From assembly GCF_001721045.1 (NCBI RefSeq), contig NZ_MDER01000027.1, positions 52,252 to 116,251 of the forward strand: a stretch of DNA of 64,000 bases, given 5' to 3'. The notes under the pieces are model-generated. The model made no database searches, had not been told where the DNA came from, and saw only the letters and a program-made list of their open reading frames with translations. Shown here one piece after another: positions 1 through 8,515 of this stretch. The translations under genes and the position numbers were made by a program. The first letter of the stretch is position 1, and each line of letters starts with the position of its first letter. This stretch comes from Paenibacillus nuruki (GTDB lineage: Bacteria > Bacillota > Bacilli > Paenibacillales > Paenibacillaceae).

Positions 1-234
1 CTTCTCTTTTTTAAATCCGAACAAACGTGGAAATAATAAAAATATAAGTATGAATGCTGCGATACAACATGCACCTATAAAATAAATTAAATTAAACCCC
101 GGATCTTGTACATTATTTTGTACAGGAAATACTCCATATCCCGGAGGCAATCCATCCCATTTCGCCAAACTCCCCAGTAATGGCAAAATAAAAATCAACG
201 CAAATGTAGACAATAAAAATATGATTTTTTTCAT
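1..234 (-). CDS. partial small membrane protein, cut by window edge
   Basis: An open frame starts with ATG at 234 and runs off the left edge after 78 codons. A good ribosome site (AAGGGG) lies 8 bases upstream of the start. The product opens with MKKIIFLLSTFALIFIL, a hydrophobic segment at about residues 4-22, and has a second hydrophobic segment at about 50-70 followed by basic residues (PRLFGFKKEK). It is therefore a membrane protein with at least two spans. I do not recognise the family. In B. subtilis a small membrane protein gene (ydiK) follows tatCy, so position suggests a similar role slot, but sequence identity to YdiK was not checked. The gene is separated from tatC by a strong terminator and so has its own transcript. 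Confidence 0.6.
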   Translation of the reverse strand, partial: MKKIIFLLSTFALIFILPLLGSLAKWDGLPPGYGVFPVQNNVQDPGFNLIYFIGACCIAAFILIFLLFPRLFGFKKEK

Positions 235-473
235 GATACTTATCCCCTTTTTTCGTTCCTTACCTTATCATTTTAAACCAACCACTCTGTACAAATACTG
301 AACAAAACACTCTCTTTTTTGCTTTATCTATGCTTTTATGCAGTATTTGTCATATTTTGACGATTATTTTATTTTCCTTTCTAAAATAAGTTATTTTTTC
401 TATTTCTTCTCTCTATTATTTATAATAGTTGATGTTTAAAAAAGATAGTGATTTTTTTATAAAAACTTCAAAT
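235..473. other. intergenic region, nothing clear
   Basis: AT-rich stretch upstream of the partial gene at the left edge. It must hold that gene's promoter, but I could not pick a convincing -35/-10 pair. No other coding frame of useful length with a ribosome site was seen. Confidence 0.4.
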
Positions 474-542
474 AAAAAGAGTATTTTTGCTAGCTTTGCC
501 TGAATTTCCAGATCATAGCTACTTTGCAAAAATACTCTTTTT
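474..542 (-). terminator. bidirectional rho-independent terminator after tatC
   Basis: A perfect 17-base inverted repeat (AAAAAGAGTATTTTTGC at 474-490 and its complement at 526-542) has an A-run on one side and a T-run on the other, so it can work in both directions. The 35-base loop holds a second small pairing, TAGCT (491-495) with AGCTA (517-521). It closes the leftward moaC-moaB-tatA-tatC group. Confidence 0.85.
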
Positions 543-598
543 CACTTTATAGATAGTATTTACTTTTGGATATATGCTACTCTTCACCTATTGAAATC

Positions 599-1354
599 TT
601 ATAGCTCTTGCTCTAATCGTGCAGCATCTAATCGTTGTTGTTTACGATGAACAACACCTGACAGAATCACACTTAACTCGTATAAAAATAACAACGGAAT
701 CGCAACCAAAATATCAGATATAAAATCAGGCGGTGTAATCACGATAGCTATAAATACCAGAACCAAGTAAGCGATTTTTCTCCATTTACGCAGTACCGTT
801 GGATTAAGAATACGTAACGTCGTTAGGAACATAATCAAGATCGGCAATTCAAATAGCGCTGCTACTGGAAATACGATATTCGACATAAACGTAAAGTATT
901 GCACGACTCCGTATGTTTCCGCTAATCCCATATTACGCGTGACATTGGAGGTAAACGTGAGCGCCATCGGAAAGACGACATAATAAGCAAATAAAACGCC
1001 TAGTAAAAACATCATAAATACAAAAGGAACATAACGTAAAGCAGCTCTGCGTTCTTTATCTAACAGTCCAGGGCTAACAAATGCCCATATTTGATAGACT
1101 GTGACAGGTAAAGTAAGTAATAAAGCAACGACCATCGCAATCTTCATATACAAGCCAATGCCATCCCAAAATGAAAAGACATGAAATACAAGATTTCGTG
1201 CAGTCTCTGCGGCAACTAAATACTGGTATATCGGTTGAGCGACAAATAGCCCCAAAATCATACCTATAAATAACACAGCGATAATCATAATCAATCGTCG
1301 CCGTAATTCTCCTATATGTTCGATCAAGGACATCTGCTTTTCAGGATTATCCAT
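599..1354 (-). CDS. tatC: Sec-independent (twin-arginine) translocase subunit TatC
   Basis: TatC is the polytopic receptor of the twin-arginine translocase: it binds the RR signal peptide of folded cofactor-containing proteins and recruits TatA. The 251-residue product has the usual length and about six hydrophobic spans. The N-terminal cytoplasmic signature HIGELRRRL is at residues 13-21, including the conserved Glu, and the first periplasmic loop ends with FVSPGLLDKERR near residue 95. The gene lies 66 bases downstream of tatA on the same strand, so the two make a minimal TatA-TatC pair like TatAy-TatCy of B. subtilis. The start is ATG with an AGGAGG site just upstream. A strong terminator follows. 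The position after molybdenum cofactor genes fits export of molybdoenzymes, but that link is inference. Confidence 0.95.
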   Translation of the reverse strand: MDNPEKQMSLIEHIGELRRRLIMIIAVLFIGMILGLFVAQPIYQYLVAAETARNLVFHVFSFWDGIGLYMKIAMVVALLLTLPVTVYQIWAFVSPGLLDKERRAALRYVPFVFMMFLLGVLFAYYVVFPMALTFTSNVTRNMGLAETYGVVQYFTFMSNIVFPVAALFELPILIMFLTTLRILNPTVLRKWRKIAYLVLVFIAIVITPPDFISDILVAIPLLFLYELSVILSGVVHRKQQRLDAARLEQEL

Positions 1355-1420
1355 AGGTTCCTCCTATCTCAAAAGAAAATCCCTTCCGTAGGGAAGGGAT
1401 TCGGAATGGTCTGCATCCTT

Positions 1421-1654
1421 TTAACGTTTATCTTCTGGTTGAACAGGTGGAATAACTTCTGCGGACTGAATAGAATCGGTACGAGTCTTTGATGTTGTAT
1501 CATCATCTTTCATCATATCGCGTGTGCCTTCTTTGAACTCACGGAAAGTTCTTCCTACAGCACGTCCTAATTCAGGTAGTTTATTTGGACCAAATAAAAT
1601 AAGCGCCAACACTATCAACAATATAAATCCTGTAGGTCCTATACCACTAAGCAT
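1421..1654 (-). CDS. tatA: twin-arginine translocase pore subunit TatA
   Basis: TatA forms the variable-size protein-conducting assembly of the Tat pathway. The 77-residue product has the classic layout: a short N-terminus, one transmembrane helix at about residues 7-22 (FILLIVLALILFG), the hinge FGPNKLPELGRAVG, an amphipathic helix (RTFREFKEG) and a charged, disordered tail. The tail is rich in Asp, Thr and Pro, as is normal for Gram-positive TatA. AAGGAGG lies 8-14 bases before the ATG at 1654. tatC follows after 66 bases. A 20-base perfect palindrome and an extended -10 promoter lie just upstream (see the regulatory entry), so tatA-tatC may be transcribed separately from moaB. Confidence 0.95.
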   Translation of the reverse strand: MLSGIGPTGFILLIVLALILFGPNKLPELGRAVGRTFREFKEGTRDMMKDDDTTSKTRTDSIQSAEVIPPVQPEDKR

Positions 1655-1676
1655 TTGGTATTCCTCCTTATTAATC

Positions 1677-1707
1677 AGACAAAGCTAGCTTTGTCTTTTT
1701 TATCATA
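1677..1707 (-). promoter_or_regulatory. tatA promoter with 20-bp palindrome at the likely transcript start
   Basis: Reading leftward, an extended -10 element (TGCTATGAT; hexamer at 1707-1702) is followed by a perfect palindrome AGACAAAGCTAGCTTTGTCT at 1696-1677. The palindrome would cover roughly +1 to +20 of the tatA transcript. It could be an operator or a 5' stem-loop that stabilises the mRNA. The T-run after it lies on the + strand, where no gene needs a terminator. No clear -35 was found. Confidence 0.45.
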
Positions 1708-1827
1708 GCATATTCAAATGTACAGTTCATCTTTGGAGATAGGATATAACAACGACAAAAAGACACAATTCTTTATTCAAAAAAATTGTGGTACACCTAC
1801 TCTTATAACGGCTAAGCTTGATCGTTC

Positions 1828-2325
1828 TTAACGCTCATCTGGATTACTGTATTGCCCTGTAATCATCAGTAGCGCTTCAGGCAATTGATCCATAATAGCG
1901 GCTAAGTGTTCATGTACCCCTTTGGGTGTACCTGGCAAGTTCACAATAAGACTGCGTTCACGGATACCACAAATGCCACGAAATAACATAGCAGAACGAT
2001 TTTTTTTCATTACTGTGGCACGCATCGCTTCTGCCATTCCGGGTACTTCACGTTGAATCACCCGCCGTGTTGCTTCAGGAGTAACATCTCGCTGCGCTAG
2101 CTCGGTGCCCCCAGTCGTTAATACCAGATCTGCATTGAAATACTCTGTCATCTCAATCAATGCTGCAATAATTTCATCAGGCTCATCAGGCACGACCCGG
2201 TATTCAACGATTTCTCCACCTAATTCTTCTTCGATTAATTCCCGAATGACTTGTGCACTTGTGTCTTCTCTTTCTCCTCGTGCACCTTTGTCACTGGCTG
2301 TAAGAATAGCCGTTCTCCAAACCAT
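1828..2325 (-). CDS. moaB: molybdenum cofactor biosynthesis protein, MoaB/MogA family
   Basis: MoaB/MogA proteins bind molybdopterin and adenylate it before metal insertion. I place the start at ATG 2325, giving 165 residues, the usual family size; a GGGGAGGG site lies just upstream. The longer open frame to 2430 would add 35 residues that look unlike the family. The protein starts MVWRTAILTASDKGARGERED, matching the family N-terminus, and carries the pterin-binding stretch TTGGTELAQRDVTPEA (about residues 75-90) and NLPGTPKGV near 135. The family more often reads TTGGTG; here Glu replaces the last Gly. moaC lies 120 bases upstream on the same strand. Confidence 0.85.
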   Translation of the reverse strand: MVWRTAILTASDKGARGEREDTSAQVIRELIEEELGGEIVEYRVVPDEPDEIIAALIEMTEYFNADLVLTTGGTELAQRDVTPEATRRVIQREVPGMAEAMRATVMKKNRSAMLFRGICGIRERSLIVNLPGTPKGVHEHLAAIMDQLPEALLMITGQYSNPDER

Positions 2326-2445
2326 GCTCTCACCCTCCCCATCTATCTGCCATCTTCCTCTATCTATTACATCTGTATTCATCGATTCAGGTGGATCACT
2401 ATTCTTACTATAAGGATTCGTCTCTATCACGTATATGGATGACTT

Positions 2446-2967
2446 CTATTCGTTTCTTTTAAAATCTCCATTTTTTCCGCCGCTTTTGGATAACAGCATC
2501 GTCGGTCCAATCACCATATCTTTTTGTAATGCTTTACACATATCATATACGGTCAAAGCAACAGCAGAAGCCGCGGTTAAAGCTTCCATCTCTACACCTG
2601 TTTTACCTTCTGTTTTCACTTGAACTTCAATATGAAGCTCATCATGATCATTATCTCCAAAGGTAATATTTACACCTGTTAAAGGTAAAGGATGGCACAT
2701 TGGAATCCAATCTGATGTACGCTTGGCAGCTTGGATACCTGCTACCTGTGCAACAGCCAATACATCGCCTTTACCTACCTGTCCTGCTTTGATCGCAGCC
2801 AGTGTTGCTGGTAACATCTGAACGGTAGTTACTGCAATCGCTGTACGTGATGTACTTTCTTTATCTGAAATATCGACCATCCGCGCACGTCCTTGCTCAT
2901 TAAAATGAGTCAGTTTCCCTGCCGGTGTTGGTAGACCTTCATACTCTTGATTATGTTGATTACTCAT
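2446..2967 (-). CDS. moaC: cyclic pyranopterin monophosphate synthase MoaC
   Basis: MoaC converts the MoaA product (3',8-cyclo-7,8-dihydro-GTP) to cyclic pyranopterin monophosphate, the first stable precursor of molybdopterin. The 173-residue product matches family length. Conserved parts are visible in order: [16 protein letters not shown] (residues 31-46), the substrate-binding segment [19 protein letters not shown] (about 80-98), [21 protein letters not shown] (about 118-138) with the catalytic Asp in VYDMCK, and the C-terminal [12 protein letters not shown]. The gene sits 24 bases after the formyl-THF cyclo-ligase gene and before moaB. moaA is not in the window, so the rest of the pathway lies elsewhere. 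Confidence 0.95.
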   Translation of the reverse strand: MSNQHNQEYEGLPTPAGKLTHFNEQGRARMVDISDKESTSRTAIAVTTVQMLPATLAAIKAGQVGKGDVLAVAQVAGIQAAKRTSDWIPMCHPLPLTGVNITFGDNDHDELHIEVQVKTEGKTGVEMEALTAASAVALTVYDMCKALQKDMVIGPTMLLSKSGGKNGDFKRNE

Positions 2968-2991
2968 CGTTATCTATCCCACCTATTGTGT

Positions 2992-3624
2992 CTACTTCTC
3001 GCTTTTTGTTGTTACTTTATATTCAGACGCCATAAACAGCACGTCGATACGGAAATCATGCGATTCCATCGGAATCTTTTCCGTGATTTGCGTGCCAAAA
3101 ACAAATGCTCCACATACAGGTAGATGAGAAGAAGTCTGCTCTAATCTGGACATAAAACGATCATAGTATCCACCACCATAACCAATACGTCCACCTTGCT
3201 TATCATATCCAAGTCCCGGAACAAGAATAAGATCTATCTCTTGCCACGCTGATTCGGGTACTATTGGCAGGTCGTGCTTAGGTTCGGGAATACCAAAAGC
3301 TCCAGGTTCGATATCATGAATGCCTGTAATTGGGTATAAATGAAAAAGAGCATCTTGCGCTGCATCAATACGCGGGGCAAAAACAGTATCTCCTGCTTGC
3401 CAGCATTGATGCAATAAGGGCATTGTATCTGGTTCATCACGATACGCCAGATAAGTAAATAAAGTTAGTGTTGATTTTTGTTTTTGTTGACGCAATTGAT
3501 TCATATATGAGGCAGCAGCAGCGCAAATGTCTGCTGATTCTTGTAATCGTTGTTCAGGAGTTAATGCCATTCGCTTACGTTTCAACTCTTGTCGTAAACG
3601 CTGTTTATTTGAGACGATTTCCAT
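2992..3624 (-). CDS. 5-formyltetrahydrofolate cyclo-ligase
   Basis: This enzyme turns 5-formyl-THF into 5,10-methenyl-THF with ATP and returns the storage form of folate to one-carbon metabolism. The 210-residue protein shows the N-terminal basic helix NKQRLRQELKRKRMALTPEQR, the mid-domain stretch YLAYRDEPDT, and the family signature GGRIGYGGGYYDR near residue 155-167. The start ATG at 3624 is preceded by an AAGGAGG site. It is the first gene of a leftward group with moaC, moaB and perhaps tatA-tatC, and it is divergent from the ABC-F gene. A link to molybdopterin through pterin chemistry is only suggestive. Confidence 0.92.
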   Translation of the reverse strand: MEIVSNKQRLRQELKRKRMALTPEQRLQESADICAAAASYMNQLRQQKQKSTLTLFTYLAYRDEPDTMPLLHQCWQAGDTVFAPRIDAAQDALFHLYPITGIHDIEPGAFGIPEPKHDLPIVPESAWQEIDLILVPGLGYDKQGGRIGYGGGYYDRFMSRLEQTSSHLPVCGAFVFGTQITEKIPMESHDFRIDVLFMASEYKVTTKSEK

Positions 3625-3867
3625 GGTTTACCTCCTTGCACAGACCAGGCTGTTGTAGGAATAATAAGCCTGTATGATCATCGCAAATTTCGCAAAAATC
3701 CCGATAGTGACAGTGTATCATTGTTCTTTCCAAAAACCAACTTCACCCTCTATTAAAAATGATCTACGGTGCAAATTAACATCCTTTCATGTAAACTAAA
3801 TACAATAACTTTTTATACAAATTCATGATTTTCAATTATATATATGATGTGGGGGCTCAATCAGTCA

Positions 3868-5808
3868 ATGTTACTGCAAGCAAATGGAATTACTAAACTG
3901 TACGGAATTACACCTATTTTAGAAGGTTTGAATTTGCAAATTGAAGAAAGAGAACGGATTGGTCTGGTCGGGGTAAACGGCGCAGGCAAATCAACCTTGC
4001 TCAAAATTATTGCAGGTGAAATGTCTTATGATAGTGGGCAGATTTTCCGCAATAAAGAAATGACACTTGGTTATCTAGCGCAAAATAGTGGATTACATCA
4101 TGGCCATACGATCGGCGAAGAAATGCGTTCTGTATTTGCTAACTTAATTGATACTGAACAAGAATTACGTGTTATGGAACAACAGATTGCTGATCCTGCC
4201 ATGATGGAAGATGACAAAGGATATGCTGATCTTCTCGCTCGTTATGCAGAACGTTCCGAGTGGTTCCGTGAACAAGGCGGATATGAAATGGATACACGGA
4301 TTCGCAGTATTTTGCATGGTATGGGATTTGGTGACTTTTCTCAAGAAACGACTGTCGAGACGCTAAGTGGCGGGCAAAAAACAAGATTAGCACTGGCACG
4401 TATTCTGTTACAAGCACCTGATCTATTAATGCTGGATGAACCGACCAACCATTTGGATATCGATACTCTGACATGGCTAGAAGATTATTTACGTGGTTAT
4501 TCGGGTTCATTACTGGTTGTATCGCATGACCGTTATTTTCTAGATCGCTTAGTGACTACAATTGTCGAGATTGAGCGTCATCGTTCCAAACGCTATACCG
4601 GTAACTACAGTCGTTATATTGATATCAAAGCCGCTGAATATGAAACGGCAATGAAACAGTTCGATAAACAACAAGGTGAAATCGCACGTATGGAAGCTTT
4701 TGTGCAAAAAAATATTGTACGCGCATCCACGACCAAACGTGCACAAAGTCGTCGTAAAGCACTTGATAAAATGGATCGCTTGGATCGTCCTGCAGGTGAC
4801 CTCAAAAAAGCAAACTTCTCATTCGGTGTATCTGTCGTTTCTGGTAAAGAAGTGTTGCGTGTACATCAATTGACTCTTTCGTATGAAGATAAGCAAAAGC
4901 TTTTTGAACCGATCTCATTTGAATTAAGACGTGGAGATATGGTTGCACTTATCGGACCAAACGGAACTGGTAAAACCACCATGCTAAAAGCACTTATTGA
5001 TGAGCATCAGCCAGACACTGGTAAGATCGAATGGGGAGCAAAAGTAAAAATTGGCTACTATGATCAAGAACAAGGTCATTTGAATCCCAACAATACTGTG
5101 CTTGAGGAAGTATGGGGTAGTTTCTCTCATTTAGAAGAAGTACGTATTCGTACAGTGCTTGGTAACTTCTTGTTCAGTGGTGAAGATGTACTCAAAAAAA
5201 TATCTGCGCTTAGCGGTGGTGAGAAAGCCAGAGTTTCTTTGACCAAATTGATGTTACTGGATGCCAATATGCTGATTCTGGATGAGCCGACCAACCATCT
5301 GGACTTAATGAGCAAAGAAGTGTTGGAATCCGCGCTGATGGATTATGAAGGCACCCTATTATTTATTTCACATGACCGGTATTTCTTAAATAAAATGGCA
5401 GAACGAATCTTAGAACTGCGTCCTGAAGGATTAACGGCTTATCTTGGGAATTTCGATGATTATACAGCTAAAAAACAAGAATTACTCGAAATCGCTGCTG
5501 AAAATGCACTCCAAAAATCCAAAAATAATACGACTACAACAGGGACAACAGAAGAACCCTTTGCCAATTCGTATGAAGAAAGCAAACAAGCCAAACGAGA
5601 TGAGCGTAATCGTCAACGACGCACAGAACAATTGGAAAAAGATATTGCCGATTGGGAAGAACGTATCAGTGAATTGGAGCAACAATTAACACTTCCTGAG
5701 GTCTACCAAGACTATGAAGCTGTCCAAAAGCATCAAGAGGAAATTGCTCAATTGCAACAGTCATTAGAAGAGGCTTATGAAGAATGGGAAACGTTAGCTG
5801 CTGAATAG
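3868..5808 (+). CDS. ABC-F family ATPase (YdiF-like, ribosome-associated class)
   Basis: ABC-F proteins have two ABC ATPase domains and no membrane domain; members act on the ribosome as translation factors or antibiotic-protection factors. I place the start at ATG 3868 (646 residues), since GGGGGC at 3851-3856 sits about 11 bases upstream while the ATG at 3844 has no ribosome site. Domain 1 has GVNGAGKST, LSGGQKTR and LLMLDEPTNHLD; domain 2 has GPNGTGKTT, LSGGEKAR and LILDEPTNHLD. Between them lies the basic interdomain linker (about residues 240-320), and the last 80 residues form a charged coiled coil. The gene is the only + strand gene in the first 23 kb. Its place next to tsaD-region genes matches B. 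subtilis ydiF. Whether it protects against a drug cannot be told. Confidence 0.92.
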   Translation: MLLQANGITKLYGITPILEGLNLQIEERERIGLVGVNGAGKSTLLKIIAGEMSYDSGQIFRNKEMTLGYLAQNSGLHHGHTIGEEMRSVFANLIDTEQELRVMEQQIADPAMMEDDKGYADLLARYAERSEWFREQGGYEMDTRIRSILHGMGFGDFSQETTVETLSGGQKTRLALARILLQAPDLLMLDEPTNHLDIDTLTWLEDYLRGYSGSLLVVSHDRYFLDRLVTTIVEIERHRSKRYTGNYSRYIDIKAAEYETAMKQFDKQQGEIARMEAFVQKNIVRASTTKRAQSRRKALDKMDRLDRPAGDLKKANFSFGVSVVSGKEVLRVHQLTLSYEDKQKLFEPISFELRRGDMVALIGPNGTGKTTMLKALIDEHQPDTGKIEWGAKVKIGYYDQEQGHLNPNNTVLEEVWGSFSHLEEVRIRTVLGNFLFSGEDVLKKISALSGGEKARVSLTKLMLLDANMLILDEPTNHLDLMSKEVLESALMDYEGTLLFISHDRYFLNKMAERILELRPEGLTAYLGNFDDYTAKKQELLEIAAENALQKSKNNTTTTGTTEEPFANSYEESKQAKRDERNRQRRTEQLEKDIADWEERISELEQQLTLPEVYQDYEAVQKHQEEIAQLQQSLEEAYEEWETLAAE

Positions 5809-5893
5809 TAGTTCGTTTTGTCAAGACTTGTACACGAGATTGTAAAAGATCAAAAACTTTATTTTAAGCAAGTAAAAAAGTTTACAAACAAAG

Positions 5894-6129
5894 TTATCCA
5901 CAAAATTAGCGATTTATTGATCACAAAAAATGACCCATTAGGGTCATTTTTCACTGTTATACTACTATTTTTTATCCATATCCATATTTATCCACCGAGT
6001 TATGCACATTATCCACAGATTTCGAGCAAATCAGGTGATAAACATATCCCCTATTTCATCATTTTGAAAAAGCTTCGTATAATCACTTATTTTGTACTTA
6101 TACACACTTTGTGGGGGATATGTGGATAA
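5894..6129. promoter_or_regulatory. DnaA-box cluster between convergent ABC-F and leuA genes
   Basis: Seven DnaA-box-like 9-mers lie in 236 bases. Three match TTATCCACA exactly (5894-5902, 6009-6017, and 6121-6129 on the minus strand). Two more fit TTATNCACA (6000-6008, 6098-6106). Two have one mismatch (TTATCCATA 5972-5980; TTATCCACC 5988-5996). The boxes at 6000 and 6009 are directly adjacent. The segment has no convincing gene. dnaA is not nearby, so this looks like an origin-distal DnaA reservoir or regulatory cluster. From memory, B. subtilis has such a cluster in the gcp-ydiF region, which is the same synteny. Confidence 0.8.
5926..5951 (+). terminator. rho-independent terminator after ABC-F gene
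   Basis: Perfect 11-base stem AAAAATGACCC / GGGTCATTTTT with an ATTA loop, followed by a T-run. It lies 118 bases after the ABC-F stop codon, inside the DnaA-box cluster. Its A-run and T-run make it usable in both directions. Confidence 0.85.
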
Positions 6130-6134
6130 CTTTG

Positions 6135-7739
6135 TTAACATCTTGACAAATCATTCTTCATTCTAATGGTTTCTGTAAACGCCTGATTACATGCAGATAC
6201 AAAAGCAATCGCTGCCGTTTGTAACGAATCTTGTCCGGAAGCGGTACCACGGAAGGTCTGTTTCTGATAACAGATTGTTGCCACAGCATCTGTGTATGCT
6301 ATACCGTTCGTATAGAACGATTGCATTTCCATATCTTCCAATTGTATACCTTCTATTTCATCTTCTGAGTGTTCAATCATCTCTTGGCCCATATATTGTT
6401 GAACGGCTTGTTGAAGACTATTCATCACCGATTGCATCGCTCCAATAGCAATCGATTGAGTCGTATATGGATGATCATGACTGTTTAAGGTAACTTTGGA
6501 TGCGATCGTTCCATCTGAATGAGCATTCCACTGAATATCTTCAATCGAAAGTTGAGACTGGGTGATTGCGTTTGAATTTCCTGTCAACATTAATAGCTCT
6601 TCATCTGTCACATGATGTTTGTGATCGGCGTATTTTTTGAAATCTTCATACCATTGATGAAGTTGTTGCTCTTCAGGATAAATATCATATTGTGCTAGAC
6701 GATTAGAAAGAGCATGTCGACCTGAATGCTTTCCTAATATAATCATCGTACGCGGAATACCTAATCGTTCTGGACTCATAATTTCATACGTCGATAGGTC
6801 TTTTAATAATCCATCTTGATGGATTCCTGATTCATGTCGGAATGCATTTCTACCGATTACTGGTTTGTTATAAGCTACTGGAAATCTCATCGCTCGACTC
6901 ACTTCATGTGAAATTTCATATAATGCTTCTGCGCGTATATTCGTTGTTACATCTAGACTATTACGGCGTGTCTCAATTGCCATGACCAATTCTTCCAATG
7001 CACAGTTCCCTGTACGTTCACCGACTCCGTTAACAGTGACTTCTACTTGATCTGCACCTGCTTGAACCGCTGCTAGACTATTCGCTACTGCTAATCCTAG
7101 ATCGTTATGACAATGTGCACTCAACTGAACATTTTCAGCTCCTCGTGCTCCTTGACGAACGGCTCTAAACATCTGTCCATATTCGTCTGGTAAAGCATAC
7201 CCTACAGTGTCAGGCAAGTTAATAATCGTTGCCCCTGCGGCAATAGCCACCTCTACCATTTCAATCAGATCATCTATTGCTGTCCGAGAAGCATCCATCG
7301 CTGTAAATTGCACACGATCGGTAAACTGCTTGGCAAAAGACACCATATCATGCGCAATCTGCACCGTTTCTGCTCTTGTTTTGCGTAATTGATGTTGTAA
7401 ATGGATATCGGAAGAGGACAAAAACAAGTGAATTCTGCGATTAACAGCATCTTCTGTTGCTTTGGCGGCGGCTTCGATATCGATTTTTACAGCTCGTGCA
7501 AATCCACAAATTTCAAATTGCTGAAATGTTCTAGCTATTTTCTGTACGGCTTCAAACTCTCCCGGGCTGGAAATAGGAAAACCAGGTTCTAACACATCGA
7601 CACCTAACGCTTGTAACCGTTCTGCCAATGCTATTTTCTGATCCCATTGTAGTGTCGCTCCCGGTGCTTGTTCTCCATCACGCAAAGTGGTATCTAAAAT
7701 AGCAATCTTTTTGTAGCTTGGTTGACTGATCTGACTCAT
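6135..7739 (-). CDS. leuA: 2-isopropylmalate synthase
   Basis: LeuA condenses acetyl-CoA with 2-oxoisovalerate in the first committed step of leucine synthesis. The start is ATG 7739 (MSQISQPSYKK), with GGGAG ten bases upstream; the open frame to 7991 runs into the T-box leader and is not translated. The 534-residue product shows the HMGL-type TIM barrel: ILDTTLRDGEQAPGATL near residue 12, SAHCHNDLGLAVANS near 205 with the metal-binding HxH, and GRNAFRHESGIHQDG near 295. The C-terminal regulatory domain (about 390-534) is present, where leucine feedback would act. The gene is monocistronic here, with no leuBCD or ilv genes adjacent. Two tandem T-box leaders control it. Its stop codon lies 6 bases from the last DnaA box. 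Confidence 0.95.
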   Translation of the reverse strand: MSQISQPSYKKIAILDTTLRDGEQAPGATLQWDQKIALAERLQALGVDVLEPGFPISSPGEFEAVQKIARTFQQFEICGFARAVKIDIEAAAKATEDAVNRRIHLFLSSSDIHLQHQLRKTRAETVQIAHDMVSFAKQFTDRVQFTAMDASRTAIDDLIEMVEVAIAAGATIINLPDTVGYALPDEYGQMFRAVRQGARGAENVQLSAHCHNDLGLAVANSLAAVQAGADQVEVTVNGVGERTGNCALEELVMAIETRRNSLDVTTNIRAEALYEISHEVSRAMRFPVAYNKPVIGRNAFRHESGIHQDGLLKDLSTYEIMSPERLGIPRTMIILGKHSGRHALSNRLAQYDIYPEEQQLHQWYEDFKKYADHKHHVTDEELLMLTGNSNAITQSQLSIEDIQWNAHSDGTIASKVTLNSHDHPYTTQSIAIGAMQSVMNSLQQAVQQYMGQEMIEHSEDEIEGIQLEDMEMQSFYTNGIAYTDAVATICYQKQTFRGTASGQDSLQTAAIAFVSACNQAFTETIRMKNDLSRC

Positions 7740-7809
7740 CTCATTCACGCTCCCAAATTCTTTATTTGCATACATGATTAGATACATTTCAAGAAAAAAG
7801 AATACAAAA

Positions 7810-8120
7810 AAAGCCTGACTTCTCTCACTAATGTAAGAGACGCCAGACGATGCTGTCGCGGTACCACTCTTGTTGGAATCGTATTGATTCCCGCTTAATC
7901 TGATCCAGTACATGTACATAGATAATAAGCATATGTACTGGATCAGCATTGGATGACGGGAATGACCCGTAAGTAAGTACGATGATGACATCTATCATCA
8001 TGTTCCCTACTTCCGCTCCCAGGCGAGTTCAAAAGACCATCTACCGTATTGCGTCGCACCTTCCCGCAACTCTCTGATTGTGGTAGCTTTCTTTTTACTA
8101 CTCCTGTTCTTTGCGTGTGT
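7810..8120 (-). ncRNA. T-box riboswitch (leucine), proximal copy, upstream of leuA
   Basis: Reading leftward, the conserved T-box sequence AACAAGAGTGGTACCGCG is at 7875-7858. The TGGT bulge would pair with a tRNA ending ACCA. A terminator follows (7851-7810, ending in a T7 run), which competes with an antiterminator built on the T-box sequence. Upstream, stem I carries AGAGAG...GGAAGGTGCGACGC and the specifier segment GAACTCGCC, in which CTC (Leu) is the likely codon. A long extra hairpin at about 7900-7950 corresponds to stem III. Uncharged tRNA-Leu should prevent termination and switch leuA on. Confidence 0.9.
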
Positions 8121-8205
8121 GTATATGATGTTATTAGTAAGTTTGTGAATTCACAGTTCGTTATCTATTCCAATAGAGCGATAGTATCTCTTTATGAAAA
8201 TACCA

Positions 8206-8515
8206 AAAAACCGCCATCTCTGTAAAAGAGACGACGGTTGATTTACCTTCGCGGTACCACTCTTATTGGACGCTGATTAGAATCATTCAAAACGGCGTCC
8301 CGCTTTATCCATTAAAATGCATTATATGAAATACAATATAATGGTATCCGATCACGGGGATCAACCGTAATGATGTACCTGTCTACTCGTTAGACTTTCC
8401 ATCATTCCGCTCCCGGGTGAGTTCAGGGTTGCCTTCATACTGCGTTGCACCATCCCGCAGCTCTCTGGATTCAAGCGAATCTCCCTACTAATCCCGTTCC
8501 AAGCGTTTATTCTAT
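8206..8515 (-). ncRNA. T-box riboswitch (leucine), distal copy, in tandem with the proximal one
   Basis: A second complete T-box leader precedes the first. The core AATAAGAGTGGTACCGCG is at 8267-8250. The terminator stem AACCGTCGTCTCT / AGAGATGGCGGTT ends in a T6 run at 8211-8206. Stem I again has AGAGAG, GGATGGTGCAACGC and the specifier segment GAACTCACC with CTC (Leu). No start codon or gene lies between the two leaders, so transcription must pass two leucine-tRNA checkpoints before reaching leuA. A TATAAT-like -10 sits near 8530; its -35 is poor. Confidence 0.9.

Noticed and set aside
5818..6129. 103-codon + strand frame after the ABC-F gene
   Set aside because: It runs through a terminator hairpin and the DnaA boxes, lacks a ribosome site, and has no protein-like pattern.
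7740..7991. N-terminal extension of leuA
   Set aside because: It translates the T-box terminator and antiterminator; the ATG at 7739 has the ribosome site and the family N-terminus.
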